Of a DNA stretch of 64,000 nucleotides, positions 17,106-25,474 are shown piece after piece (positions within the stretch are counted from its first letter, which is position 1; each line of letters begins with the position of its first letter). The stretch lies in assembly GCA_036258175.1 (NCBI GenBank), contig DATAEE010000333.1, forward strand, positions 1 to 64,000, in the 5' to 3' direction. The DNA is from DATAEE01 sp036258175 (GTDB taxonomy: Bacteria; Acidobacteriota; Vicinamibacteria; Vicinamibacterales; 2-12-FULL-66-21). The notes below the pieces were generated by a model that had not been told where the DNA came from, ran no database searches, and saw only the letters and a program-made list of their open reading frames with translations. Made by a program: the position numbers and the translations under genes.

Positions 17106-17113
17106 GGTCGATC

Positions 17114-18850
17114 TCAGTATCTCCAACTCTTCGTGTCCGTCCCCGCCGGCGCCGTCTTGAGAATCCGCTCCTGAATCTTCGGCAGATACATCTGGTGATA
17201 CCGCAGCCGTGAAATCGCGTTCGGACGCGTGTGGTCGCCGTTCCAGCAGTGCTCCGCGCGATCGCCGTAGTCAATTTCCCCCTCGAACGGCGGATTCTTT
17301 GTCGGCTTGAGGAACTCCTCGACGAGATACACCGCGTTGTTCAAGTAGTAATTGTCCATGTCGCCGACGTAGATGTTGATCTTGCCGCGCAGCTTCGCGC
17401 CGAGTCCCTTCTCCCAGTCGCGCCGCAGGATGTGTGAGAGGTCGTAGTTCTCGCGCCAGTGTTCCGCGACCGACTTGTCGATGACGCCGGTGCGTTTGTC
17501 GAAGATGCGCTTCGGATATCCGTCAGGACCGGCGGGCGAGTAGACCGCCTCCCAGATGTCCCACTGGCCCCCGGAGCGGCTTTTGGTCCCGACGACCAAC
17601 TCGTGTCGGTTCATGTCTTCGACGGTGGTGCTCACGTGGCCGAGATAGTCGCGATGGCCGGGCCGGCGCAGCCGCTTCCACGGGCCCTCGATGAAGTACG
17701 CGTTTGTATCCTTATAGATGTCGATCGTCGTGTAGGCGCGGAAGTCGATCGGATCGGGGCAGGCGACATACGCGCCGTTGTACTGGTCCGGATACATGAT
17801 CTGCGCGCCCATCGCCTCCCAGCCGCCGGTCGACCCGCCGTACATGAACCGCGACCACGGCTGGCCGAGGCCGCGGAACGTCTTCTCGATGTGCGGAATC
17901 AGCTCGTACGTGATCGCGTCGCCGTACGGTCCGAGGTTGGCTGAGTTCACCGCGTAGGAATCGTCGTAGTACGGATTCGCGTGCTGGATCTCGATGATGA
18001 GCATCCGCGGGAAGTCGGGCGAGGTCCAGTCCTTGTACAGCTGATAAGCCTGCTCCTGCTCGATGCGGTTGTAGCAATCGAGCTTGAACCGCTCGCTGTA
18101 CTCGCACTTGATGTTCGTCTCCGGCGGCTCTTCGCGAAAGCCGCCGAACGTGTACGGAAAGTGCCCGTGATTGATCACGAGCGGGTAGCGCGCGTTCGGG
18201 TGCTCGTCGAACCCGTGCGGCAGCAGGATGTGCGCGCCCAGGTGCATCGGCCGTCCCCAGAACTTCGTCAGCCGCTCGCTCTGGATGCGGACGTGCTTGA
18301 TGTACTTCGTCTCGGGCGGATCGGGAATCGGTGGGATGACCTTATCGAGCGCCACCTTGATCGTCCCGCCATTCCGGGAGGCGATCTCGATCTGCTGCGG
18401 CGTGCTGTAGAGATTTCCGGGCGCCCGCGTCCACTGCTGTCCCTCTCCGCGATCCATCGGCAGCTTGACCACGTGGCCGTCCGACCGCCGGAACGTCTCG
18501 TATTTGTGCAGGAGCGCCTGGACGTAGTATTTGCCAGGCGGGATCTGCGCGACGCTGTCGATCGGATATCCCAGCGCCGAGGCGTCGACGATCGCCTCCG
18601 CTCCCGGCTTCAGGCCGTCGACGTCGATACCGAAGATCGCCTGCGTATTGGGTCCGTCCGCGATTTGGAAGCGCGGCTCCGCCGCGTCGCTCGTCGACAC
18701 CATCAACAGCATGCGGCCGTCGACCGGCGTCGCGCTCTGCGCGCTGGAGAAGGTGATGGCGAACCGCAGCTCCGACGCGCTTTCGACGAGGGCGATCGTC
18801 GAGCTGAGGAGTACGGCGAGGGCGAACGCGGTTACTAGTCGAAGACGCAT
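17114..18850 (-). CDS. Secreted alpha/beta-hydrolase (esterase-like)
   Basis: 578 residues. MRLRLVTAFALAVLLSSTIALVESA is a signal peptide. Residues 30-180 are a beta-rich region that precedes the catalytic domain; the hydrolase part starts around HLGAHILLPHGFDEHPNARYPLVINHGH. The nucleophile elbow is YGGSTGGWEAMG (GxSxG), and AEHCWNGDH near the C-terminus probably holds the catalytic His, with an Asp (YVGDMDNYY) before it. The architecture resembles large putative esterases that act on polysaccharide esters or peptidoglycan, but the substrate is unknown. Two REP-like hairpins lie directly upstream; the 3' end abuts the ATCGG array. Confidence 0.83.
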   Translation of the reverse strand: MRLRLVTAFALAVLLSSTIALVESASELRFAITFSSAQSATPVDGRMLLMVSTSDAAEPRFQIADGPNTQAIFGIDVDGLKPGAEAIVDASALGYPIDSVAQIPPGKYYVQALLHKYETFRRSDGHVVKLPMDRGEGQQWTRAPGNLYSTPQQIEIASRNGGTIKVALDKVIPPIPDPPETKYIKHVRIQSERLTKFWGRPMHLGAHILLPHGFDEHPNARYPLVINHGHFPYTFGGFREEPPETNIKCEYSERFKLDCYNRIEQEQAYQLYKDWTSPDFPRMLIIEIQHANPYYDDSYAVNSANLGPYGDAITYELIPHIEKTFRGLGQPWSRFMYGGSTGGWEAMGAQIMYPDQYNGAYVACPDPIDFRAYTTIDIYKDTNAYFIEGPWKRLRRPGHRDYLGHVSTTVEDMNRHELVVGTKSRSGGQWDIWEAVYSPAGPDGYPKRIFDKRTGVIDKSVAEHWRENYDLSHILRRDWEKGLGAKLRGKINIYVGDMDNYYLNNAVYLVEEFLKPTKNPPFEGEIDYGDRAEHCWNGDHTRPNAISRLRYHQMYLPKIQERILKTAPAGTDTKSWRY

Positions 18851-18865
18851 TGAAGCTCCTCACGA

Positions 18866-18881
18866 CCAGGCTAAAGCCTGG
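18866..18881 (-). repeat. REP-like hairpin 7
   Basis: CCAGGCT, AA, AGCCTGG. On the minus strand GTGGCG precedes the stem. It lies 16 bases upstream of the esterase-like start and is followed by a near copy. Confidence 0.78.
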
Positions 18882-18887
18882 CGCCAC

Positions 18888-18909
18888 GAACCAGGCTAAA
18901 GCCTGGTTC
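18888..18909 (-). repeat. REP-like hairpin 8, tandem with hairpin 7
   Basis: GAACCAGGCT, AA, AGCCTGGTTC. On the minus strand GTGG precedes the stem. Same orientation and same inner arm as hairpin 7, 6 bases away, so this is a direct doublet between exonuclease III and the esterase-like gene. Confidence 0.8.
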
Positions 18910-18917
18910 CACTCACA

Positions 18918-19757
18918 CTAGAACAAACGGCCGGGCGGACGCGGCGGTGACGGGTCGACGGCCGGAGACGCCGGCTTGCCTGGCGTCGCAAATGACGAGG
19001 GCTCGACGTCAAAGATAGCCGTGACCGGTCCGTGGTCGCTCGTGCCGAACTCGCGTGCGACGGTCGACGACACCGCCTTCGACGCGATCGACTCGCTGGC
19101 CAGGACGTAGTCGAGCCGCCAGCCGATGTTGCGCTGCCGCATGTTGCGCCAGGGCGCCCACCAGGTGAACAGGTTGTCGTTGTCCGGGTCGAGCGTCCTG
19201 CCGACATCCACGAGCCCGCGGCCGATGATGCGTTCGATGATCGCGCGCTCTTCAGGCAGCTGTCCAACCGCGCGCGGCTTGCGCTCTTTCGGGTGAACGT
19301 CGCGTTCGGTGCGCGCGACGTTGAGATCGCCGCACAGAATCACCGGTGCACCTGCGGCGCGGAACGTCTCCGCGAACGCGTCCATCGCATCGAGAAACTT
19401 CATCTTCGCCGGGAAGTCCTTCCCGCCGTTCGGCACGTAGATCGACGCGACCGTCAGCGCCCCCATCCCGGCCGCCACGATCCGCGTCTCGAGGTCGAAC
19501 GGCGGGTGCGTGAACTCGGGCCGGTCCGGGAAGCTCGCCCGGCGCACGTGCAGCCCCACGCCGGAGTAGCCGCCTTCCCCGTGCCAGTAGCACCAGTAGC
19601 CTTCGATTTCGCAGAGCGCAGGTGGCACTTGCGACGTCGGCGCCTTGATTTCCTGCAGGCACGCGACGTCCGGCTGCTCGCGCTCGAGCCATTCCTGAAC
19701 CTCGGCCTGACGTTTGCGGATCCCGTTGACGTTCCAGGTGGCGATCTTCAGAGGCAC
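18918..19757 (-). CDS. xth: Exodeoxyribonuclease III
   Basis: 279 residues of the AP-endonuclease branch of the EEP family: IATWNVNGIRKR (metal and phosphate contact), CLQEIKA with the metal-binding Glu, IYVPNGG, GDLNVARTERDVHP with the catalytic Asp-Asn, RLDYVLAS, and TSDHGPV with the catalytic His. The enzyme cleaves DNA 5' of abasic sites and degrades 3' ends during base-excision repair. The last 25 residues are a Pro/Ser-rich tail beyond the normal fold. It is transcribed toward the esterase-like gene and divergent from the ADOP permease. Confidence 0.94.
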   Translation of the reverse strand: MPLKIATWNVNGIRKRQAEVQEWLEREQPDVACLQEIKAPTSQVPPALCEIEGYWCYWHGEGGYSGVGLHVRRASFPDRPEFTHPPFDLETRIVAAGMGALTVASIYVPNGGKDFPAKMKFLDAMDAFAETFRAAGAPVILCGDLNVARTERDVHPKERKPRAVGQLPEERAIIERIIGRGLVDVGRTLDPDNDNLFTWWAPWRNMRQRNIGWRLDYVLASESIASKAVSSTVAREFGTSDHGPVTAIFDVEPSSFATPGKPASPAVDPSPPRPPGRLF

Positions 19758-19881
19758 TGTTCAGTGGCGAACAATCGGTGGCGGATTCGGACAACCCTGC
19801 GGCGCCGGCCGCCTGTAACTCCCTGACATCATACGTCTTTCAGCCGGCCAGTCTGGCACGCGGCTCGCTCTGGACGACCGA

Positions 19882-19956
19882 CGAGGCACGAGGCACTCCC
19901 GAGGTCCGAGGCACGAGGCACCGCCCGAGGCCCGAGGTCCGAGGCCCGAGGCACGA
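19882..19956 (-). repeat. Heptamer array CGAGGCM (reverse complement of GCCTCGK)
   Basis: Nine units (CGAGGCA, CGAGGTC, CGAGGCC and variants) with spacers CTCC and CCGCC, ending 5 bases before the ATG of the ADOP permease. The rest of the 204-base spacer (19758-19881) shows nothing recognisable. Confidence 0.8.
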
Positions 19957-19961
19957 TTCAG

Positions 19962-22373
19962 ATGGACTCATTACGTCAAGACATCTTGTACGCAGTGCGT
20001 TGGCTCGGCCGCAGCCGGCACTTCACGCTCGTCGCGATCCTCACGCTCGCCATCGGCATTGGTGGCACGACGACGATGTTCAGCGTGATCGACGCGGTGC
20101 TGCTGAAGCCGCTGCCGTTCGACCAGCCCGAGCGCCTCGTCGCGATCTCGCAGGTCTGGGAGGGCGAGCCCTCATCCATGTCCGCGCCGAATTTCCACGA
20201 CGCGCGCGAGCAGACGCCGTCGCTCGAGTCCGCGGCCGCGTACCGCGACGGGGAAGTGACGCTGACCGGGCGGGGAGAGCCGGTCCGGTTGAAGGGCGTC
20301 CGCGTGAGCGCGAGCTTCTTCGACGTTCTCCGCGCACAGCCGGCGCTCGGCCGCGTCTTCCGTTCGGACGAGAACACACCAGGGAAGGAGAAAGTCGCCG
20401 TCATCAGCCAGGCGCTGTGGCAGCAGCGCTTCGGCGGCCGCCGCGACGCGCTCGAGGCGCCGCTCATCCTGGATGGCGTCCCTTACACGGTCGTCGGCAT
20501 CATGCCGGCCGGATTTTCATTCCCGTTCGGGCGCGAGATCTGGGTGCCGTACGCGCGCGAAGGGATGTACGGCGACAACAACCGGGGCGCCTGGTTCCTC
20601 CGGGCCATCGGACGGCTGCGCGACGGTGCCACGCTCGATCAGGCAGGGACCGAGCTTGCGACCATCGCGTCACGCCTCGAGCAGCAGTATCCGGACGCGA
20701 ACGCGAAGGTCGGCCTCATGGCGCGGCCGCTGCATGAGGCGATGGTGGGAAACGTGAGGACCGCCCTCCTCGTGCTGATGGGCGCCGTGTCGTTCCTCCT
20801 GCTGATCACCTGCACGAACCTCGCGAACCTGCTGCTGGCGCGCGCCGCGGCGCGCGAATCGGAGATGGCGGTGCGGTCCGCGCTGGGCGCGGCGCGGCAC
20901 CGGCTGGTCCGTCAGCTTCTGACCGAGAGCGCCGTCCTGGGCATCGCCGGTGGCGTTTGCGGCGTTCTGCTAGCCATGTGGGCGCTCGATTCGCTCGTGG
21001 CGCTGAACCCCGAAGGCATCCAGCGACTCGACACGGTCCGCATCGATCGGACGGTCCTCACGTTCGCGGCAGGCGTCGCGATGCTTACGGCGTTCATCTT
21101 CGGGATCCTGCCGGCGCTCCAGACGACGCGTGCCTCGCTCGCGGCAACCTTGAAGGAAGGGGGCCGCAGCCTCGCCCACGCAGGGCGCCGCACGCGTGGC
21201 GCGCTCATCGTCGCCGAGGTGGCGCTGGCTGTGACGCTCCTCGCCGGCGCGGGTCTGCTCATCAAGAGCTTCCTGCGCCTGCAGGCGGTCGATCCCGGCT
21301 TCAAGCCCGAACAGGTCCTCACGTTCGAGCTGGACGTGCCGGACAGCAGATACAAGGAGGACGACGACAAGACGCGGTTCTTCCGGACCGCCGTCGAGCG
21401 GTTCGCGGCGCTGCCCGGAGTGCGAAGCGCGGGCGGAGTGATTGTTCTCCCGCTGCGCGGGAGCTTCAATTTGTCGTTCACGGTCAACGGATGGCCGCCG
21501 CCGAAACCGGGGCAGGAGCCGACGCTCGAGACGCGCGTCGCGACGCCCGGCTACTTTCAGACCGTAGGCATTCCGCTGCTCAAGGGCCGTTACTTCACAC
21601 CGCAGGACGACGAGCGCGCGCCGCAAGTGGCGCTGATCAGCGAGTCGGCCGTGAAGAAGTTCTTCCCGAACGAAGATCCGATCGGCCGGAAGATCCGCCT
21701 GGGCTGGGGACGCGGCAAGGACAAGCCCAACGTCGGCGGCGAAATCATCGGCGTCGTCGGCGACGTCCGGCAGCTTGGACTCGACGTCCCGTTCGAGCCG
21801 GAGATTTACGTGCCGCACGCGCAGGTGGCGAACAGCTCTTTGGAGATCGTCCTTCGCACGGACGTGCCGCCGGCGACGCTGGCCTCGGCGGTCCGGCGCG
21901 AGGTGCGGCTGCTCGACCCGGACCTGCCGATCGCGACGATCGAAACGCTGGAATCGATCGTCGCCGAATCGATTTCACGTCCGCGGTTCTACATGCTGCT
22001 GGTCGCGATCTTCGCCGGAGTCGCCCTGCTGCTGGCGGCGGTTGGAATTTTCGGCGTGATGTCGTACTCGGTCGCGCAAAGGACGCGGGAGCTGGGAATC
22101 CGGATCGCGCTCGGCGCCGGTGCCGGCGCCGTCCGGCGCCTCGTCGTTGGTCAGGCGATGACGCTCGCCGGGATCGGGCTTGCGATCGGTCTGGGCGCGG
22201 CGCTCCTGCTGTCCTCGACGCTCGAGAAAATGCTCTTCAACCTGAGCTCGACCGACCCGTCGACGTTCGCGGCGGTGGCCGGGGTTCTTTTTATCGTGGC
22301 GCTGGTGGCGAGCTGGCTGCCGGCGAGACGGGCGGCGAGGGTCGATCCGGTGGTGGCGCTTCGCGCTGAATAG
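19962..22373 (+). CDS. ADOP-family ABC transporter permease (1)
   Basis: 803 residues with the duplicated MacB layout: start motif RQDILYAVRWLGRSRHFTLVA, first helix (residues 23-45), periplasmic MacB_PCD domain, FtsX helices with LLLITCTNLANLLLARAAARE and EMAVRSALGA, then a second copy beginning RTRGALIVAEVALAVTLLAGAGLLIKSF, a second periplasmic domain, and LGIRIALGA plus the C-terminal WLPARRAARVDPVVALRAE. No ATPase is encoded nearby, which is the defining feature of orphan ADOP permeases. It would sit in the inner membrane and by analogy with MacB act in export or mechanotransmission; substrate unknown. It lacks the N-terminal prefix domain seen in the permease at 59055. Confidence 0.93.
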   Translation: MDSLRQDILYAVRWLGRSRHFTLVAILTLAIGIGGTTTMFSVIDAVLLKPLPFDQPERLVAISQVWEGEPSSMSAPNFHDAREQTPSLESAAAYRDGEVTLTGRGEPVRLKGVRVSASFFDVLRAQPALGRVFRSDENTPGKEKVAVISQALWQQRFGGRRDALEAPLILDGVPYTVVGIMPAGFSFPFGREIWVPYAREGMYGDNNRGAWFLRAIGRLRDGATLDQAGTELATIASRLEQQYPDANAKVGLMARPLHEAMVGNVRTALLVLMGAVSFLLLITCTNLANLLLARAAARESEMAVRSALGAARHRLVRQLLTESAVLGIAGGVCGVLLAMWALDSLVALNPEGIQRLDTVRIDRTVLTFAAGVAMLTAFIFGILPALQTTRASLAATLKEGGRSLAHAGRRTRGALIVAEVALAVTLLAGAGLLIKSFLRLQAVDPGFKPEQVLTFELDVPDSRYKEDDDKTRFFRTAVERFAALPGVRSAGGVIVLPLRGSFNLSFTVNGWPPPKPGQEPTLETRVATPGYFQTVGIPLLKGRYFTPQDDERAPQVALISESAVKKFFPNEDPIGRKIRLGWGRGKDKPNVGGEIIGVVGDVRQLGLDVPFEPEIYVPHAQVANSSLEIVLRTDVPPATLASAVRREVRLLDPDLPIATIETLESIVAESISRPRFYMLLVAIFAGVALLLAAVGIFGVMSYSVAQRTRELGIRIALGAGAGAVRRLVVGQAMTLAGIGLAIGLGAALLLSSTLEKMLFNLSSTDPSTFAAVAGVLFIVALVASWLPARRAARVDPVVALRAE

Positions 22374-22394
22374 CTCGCAGCATTGCAGCATTCG

Positions 22395-22500
22395 GGATTG
22401 CCCGATTGATTGGTGATTGTGCAATAGCCAATCGTCGATTGAATCGTCAATCGTCGATTGCCAATCCTCAATCAGTGGGACAATTCACGATCGTCAATCC
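22395..22500 (-). repeat. Heptamer array CAATCNN / GATTGNN
   Basis: Irregular units on both strands (CCAATCGT, CGATTGAATCGTCAATCGT, CCAATCCTCAATCAG) fill the 120-base spacer between the ADOP permease and the convergent lipoprotein gene. Confidence 0.7.
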
Positions 22501-23366
22501 TGCGATTTACGAAACTCGATATTGACTTCCGGCGCTACCTGCATCGCCAGGCCATTGGTCGTTTTCAACTTCTCGCGGATGTCGGCCGGCAGGGGACCGT
22601 CGATCGCGGCGCCGAACAGCCCGAAGTCCGCGCCGCTCGACATCATTTCGTTGAAGTCCACCGAGAGGACCGTAACCTTCGAGCCCGTGACGTAGTCGGC
22701 GTCCGTCTTCACGATCGGTCCGTTCACATCAACCACGACCGACGCGCGGAATCCGTCTAGTACTGACCGGAACCGCGCCATCACGGCGGCGTTTCTCGTG
22801 GGCGCCCCGTCCGCCTCTGAGCTCGAGCCACCGGCGCCCCCGTCTAACGTCCTGTAGGGCGGCATCGCGATGGTGAGGTTCGCGGGGGCCGCGGCGGCAG
22901 GCGCGAAGCGGAACGTCAGCGCCTCGGACGCCGGAGCAGGCTCTGTGAGCGACATCACGGAAGGAAAGCCCATCTTCAGCGTCAGCTTCGAGATGTCGCT
23001 GAAGAAATACACGACCTTGACGCCCTCCCAGCCGCGCTTCTTCACGCGCTGCAGAGACTGAAACGTCACGCCCTCGCCCATGGTCGCGGCCCCCTCGCGC
23101 CACTTCGCCTCGCTGAAGAAGTCCTTCCAGCCGGCTCCTTCGCTCCTGTCCTCCCTGGTCATCGCGAACTTCTCGAGCGACTCGATCGTGGTGGATTTGA
23201 GGAAGAGCGTGTACGTGACGCTGCCGATGCCGTCCGGATGGACGACGATCACCGAGTCGACGGTGAGGCAGCCCGCCGACAGAATGGCGCAGCAGAGAAT
23301 GACTGTAGGCCCGGCCTTCCAGGCCGGGCGTGCCGGAGCAACCCGAATGTGACTATTTTTTTCCAA
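22494..23366 (-). CDS. Putative lipoprotein, paralogue 2 of a tandem pair
   Basis: 290 residues from a TTG that overlaps the stop of the upstream paralogue. The lipobox is ILSAGC, so the mature protein would be lipid-anchored. The body follows paralogue 1 closely: SVIVVHPDG, MGEGVTFQSL, GWEGVKVVYFF, GPIVKTDADYVTGSKVTVLSVDFNEMMSSGADF and KLKTTNGLAMQ. Family unrecognised. The N-terminus is odd: the paralogue's short signal peptide is replaced by a stretch encoded by a REP-like hairpin (ARPAWKAGPT), leaving a weak hydrophobic core. The hairpin probably displaced the original start, so export may be impaired. Confidence 0.75.
   Translation of the reverse strand: MEKNSHIRVAPARPAWKAGPTVILCCAILSAGCLTVDSVIVVHPDGIGSVTYTLFLKSTTIESLEKFAMTREDRSEGAGWKDFFSEAKWREGAATMGEGVTFQSLQRVKKRGWEGVKVVYFFSDISKLTLKMGFPSVMSLTEPAPASEALTFRFAPAAAAPANLTIAMPPYRTLDGGAGGSSSEADGAPTRNAAVMARFRSVLDGFRASVVVDVNGPIVKTDADYVTGSKVTVLSVDFNEMMSSGADFGLFGAAIDGPLPADIREKLKTTNGLAMQVAPEVNIEFRKSQD
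23309..23329 (+). repeat. REP-like hairpin 9, in the N-terminus of a lipoprotein gene
   Basis: GCCCGGCCT, TCC, AGGCCGGGC with GTAG at the 5' foot on the plus strand. It lies in the signal-peptide region of the gene on the minus strand. Confidence 0.75.
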
Positions 23367-24195
23367 ATTCTACGTTCACTTCAGGCTGCAGCTGCATCGA
23401 CAGCCCTTTGGTCGTCTTCAGCTTCTCGCGCGCTTCCGAGAGGGGGATGGTGCCGTCGGTGATGGCGCCGAACATCTCGAAGTCGGCGCCGCTCGCCATC
23501 ATCTGATTGAAGTCGATGGCGAGGAGCGTCACTTTCGAGCCCGAGACGTAGTCGGCGTTCGTCTTCACGATCGGTCCCGCCACCTCGACGGCGACCGACG
23601 CGCGCAGCCCCTCGAACATCGTCTTGAACTGCTCGAGCATCGCCTTGCCCATCGGCGAGTCGTCCATCTTCGGCATCTGACCGGTCGTCTTGGAGCGTTC
23701 TTTCAGCGCTTGTTCGAGCGGCAGCACGATTGTCAACTTCGCGGGCGAGGCGGCCGCTGCAGGCGTGAAGCGGAAGGTCAACAGCTCGGGGGACGAGTCC
23801 GTTGCCGCCACCGCCGACTCGGAGCGCATGTTGTACTTCAGCTTCGAGACGTCTTTGAAGGCATACACGACGCTGACGCCTTCCCAGCCTTCGCGCTTGA
23901 GCGGCTGCATGGACTGAAACGTCACGCCCTCGCCCATGCTCGCGGTGGCCTCGCGCATCTTCGCTTCGCTGAAGAACTCCTTGGGAGCGGGCTTGCTGTC
24001 GTCGGCCGCACCACCCTTCTCCGCCTCCATCAACGGCTGCGCGCTCTTGAGCAGCTCCAGGGTGGCGGATTTCAGCAGGATCGTGTTCGTGACCGTGCCG
24101 CTGCCATCCGGCTGAACGACGATGACCGAGTCAGAGGTGAAGCAGCCGGCTGAAAGGACCGCACAGACAACAGCCAGCAGTCGCGCGAGGCGCAT
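23353..24195 (-). CDS. Putative lipoprotein, paralogue 1 of a tandem pair
   Basis: 280 residues. MRLARLLAVVCAVLSAGC is a standard lipoprotein signal peptide with a lipobox, and GGAGA precedes the ATG. The mature part starts TSDSVIVVQPDGSGTVTNTILLKSATLELL and has two conserved blocks, FFSEAKMREATASMGEGVTFQSMQPLKREGWEGVSVVYAFKDVSKL and GPIVKTNADYVSGSKVTLLAIDFNQMMASGADFEMF. These match its downstream neighbour along most of the length, so the pair arose by tandem duplication. I do not recognise the family. The alternating strands and the IxxxxDGxGxV motif suggest a beta-rich fold. Confidence 0.8.
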   Translation of the reverse strand: MRLARLLAVVCAVLSAGCFTSDSVIVVQPDGSGTVTNTILLKSATLELLKSAQPLMEAEKGGAADDSKPAPKEFFSEAKMREATASMGEGVTFQSMQPLKREGWEGVSVVYAFKDVSKLKYNMRSESAVAATDSSPELLTFRFTPAAAASPAKLTIVLPLEQALKERSKTTGQMPKMDDSPMGKAMLEQFKTMFEGLRASVAVEVAGPIVKTNADYVSGSKVTLLAIDFNQMMASGADFEMFGAITDGTIPLSEAREKLKTTKGLSMQLQPEVNVEFGKK

Positions 24196-24238
24196 ACACG
24201 TGTCTCCGGGGAACTCTGCGATTATCTCATACTTGAGT

Positions 24239-25474
24239 ATGCGTCCCCTCGACCGCTTCCTCCGCTACGTCACGATCGATACGCGCTCCAGCGAGCAGTC
24301 CTCCTCTTCGCCCAGCACGCCGGGACAGCTCGATCTCCAGGGCTTGCTCGTTGCTGAGCTGAAGGCGATTGGCCTGAGCGACGCGGCGCTTGACGACAAC
24401 GGCTACGTGATGGCGACCGTTCCCGCCACGAGTACGAAGGCCGGCATGCCGGTGATCGGCTTCATTGCGCACGTCGACACATCTCCCGAGATGTCGGGCA
24501 CGAACGTGAAGCCGATCGTTCATCGGGCGTACGACGGCCGCGATCTTCTCTTTCCCGACGATCCCTCGCTTGCGCTGCGCCTCTCCGAGTATCCGGAGCT
24601 GTCTGACCAGATGGGACACGACATCGTCACGGCGTCGGGGACGACGCTGCTTGGTGCCGACGACAAGGCGGGGGTCGCCGAGATCGTGGCAGCGGCGGAG
24701 CATCTCATGAAGCATCCGGAGATTCCGCACGGGCCGATCCGGATCGCGTTCACGCCGGACGAGGAAATCGGCCGCGGGGCCGATCGGTTCGACGTCGAAC
24801 GCTTCGGCGCCGCATGCGCGTACACGCTGGACGGCGGCTCGCGCGGAGAGCTGGAGATCGAGAGCTTCTCGGCGGACGCGATCACCGTCACCTTTCACGG
24901 GTTCAACACGCATCCCGGCTATGCGAAGGGCCGGATGATCAACGCGGTCCGGATCGCCGGAGAGTTCCTCGCGGCGCTGCCAACCGACCGGCTGTCGCCC
25001 GAAACGACCGGAGGCTACGAAGGCTATCTGCACCCGTACGTCGTCGACGCCGCCGTCGATCGGACGAGCGTCAAGTTGCTCGTCCGGGACTTTCAAACGG
25101 AGAGCCTGAAGGAAAAAGAACGGCTCGTCGAAAATCTCGCCCGTGCTGTCGTCGCTCGCCACCCTGGTGCAAGGCTCGAGATCGCGGTCGTGGAGTCCTA
25201 CCGGAACATGCGCGAGGTGCTCGACCGCCATCCCGACGTCGTCGAGCGCGCGAAAGAGGCGATCCGGCTCGCCGGGCTCGAGGTTCGGATGAAGCCGATT
25301 CGCGGCGGGACGGATGGCTCGCGCCTGTCTTTCATGGGCCTGCCGACGCCGAACCTGTTTGCCGGCGAGCACAACTTCCACTCGCGGCTCGAGTGGGTCT
25401 CGGCTCAGGACATGGACAAGGCCGTGGAGGTCATCGTGAATCTGTGTCGCTTGTGGCACGATCAGGGTGCCTAG
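24239..25474 (+). CDS. pepT: Peptidase T (tripeptide aminopeptidase)
   Basis: 411 residues. The ATG at 24239 starts MRPLDRFLRYVTIDTRS, the usual PepT N-terminus; the longer frame upstream overlaps the lipoprotein promoter and is not protein-like. Metal ligands: His78 and Asp80 (AHVDTSPEMSG), bridging Asp141 (LLGADDKAG), the catalytic Glu175-Glu176 pair (FTPDEEIGRG), the TLDGG Asp, and the C-terminal HNFHS His. It is an M20B di-zinc aminopeptidase that removes the N-terminal residue of tripeptides in the cytoplasm. Its stop codon falls in the first unit of a GCCTGGT array and overlaps the 3' end of the convergent pseudouridine synthase. Confidence 0.95.
   Translation: MRPLDRFLRYVTIDTRSSEQSSSSPSTPGQLDLQGLLVAELKAIGLSDAALDDNGYVMATVPATSTKAGMPVIGFIAHVDTSPEMSGTNVKPIVHRAYDGRDLLFPDDPSLALRLSEYPELSDQMGHDIVTASGTTLLGADDKAGVAEIVAAAEHLMKHPEIPHGPIRIAFTPDEEIGRGADRFDVERFGAACAYTLDGGSRGELEIESFSADAITVTFHGFNTHPGYAKGRMINAVRIAGEFLAALPTDRLSPETTGGYEGYLHPYVVDAAVDRTSVKLLVRDFQTESLKEKERLVENLARAVVARHPGARLEIAVVESYRNMREVLDRHPDVVERAKEAIRLAGLEVRMKPIRGGTDGSRLSFMGLPTPNLFAGEHNFHSRLEWVSAQDMDKAVEVIVNLCRLWHDQGA

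Noticed and set aside
24122..24238. N-terminal extension of peptidase T
   Set aside because: It lies over the lipoprotein gene start and its signal sequence; the family N-terminus begins at 24239.
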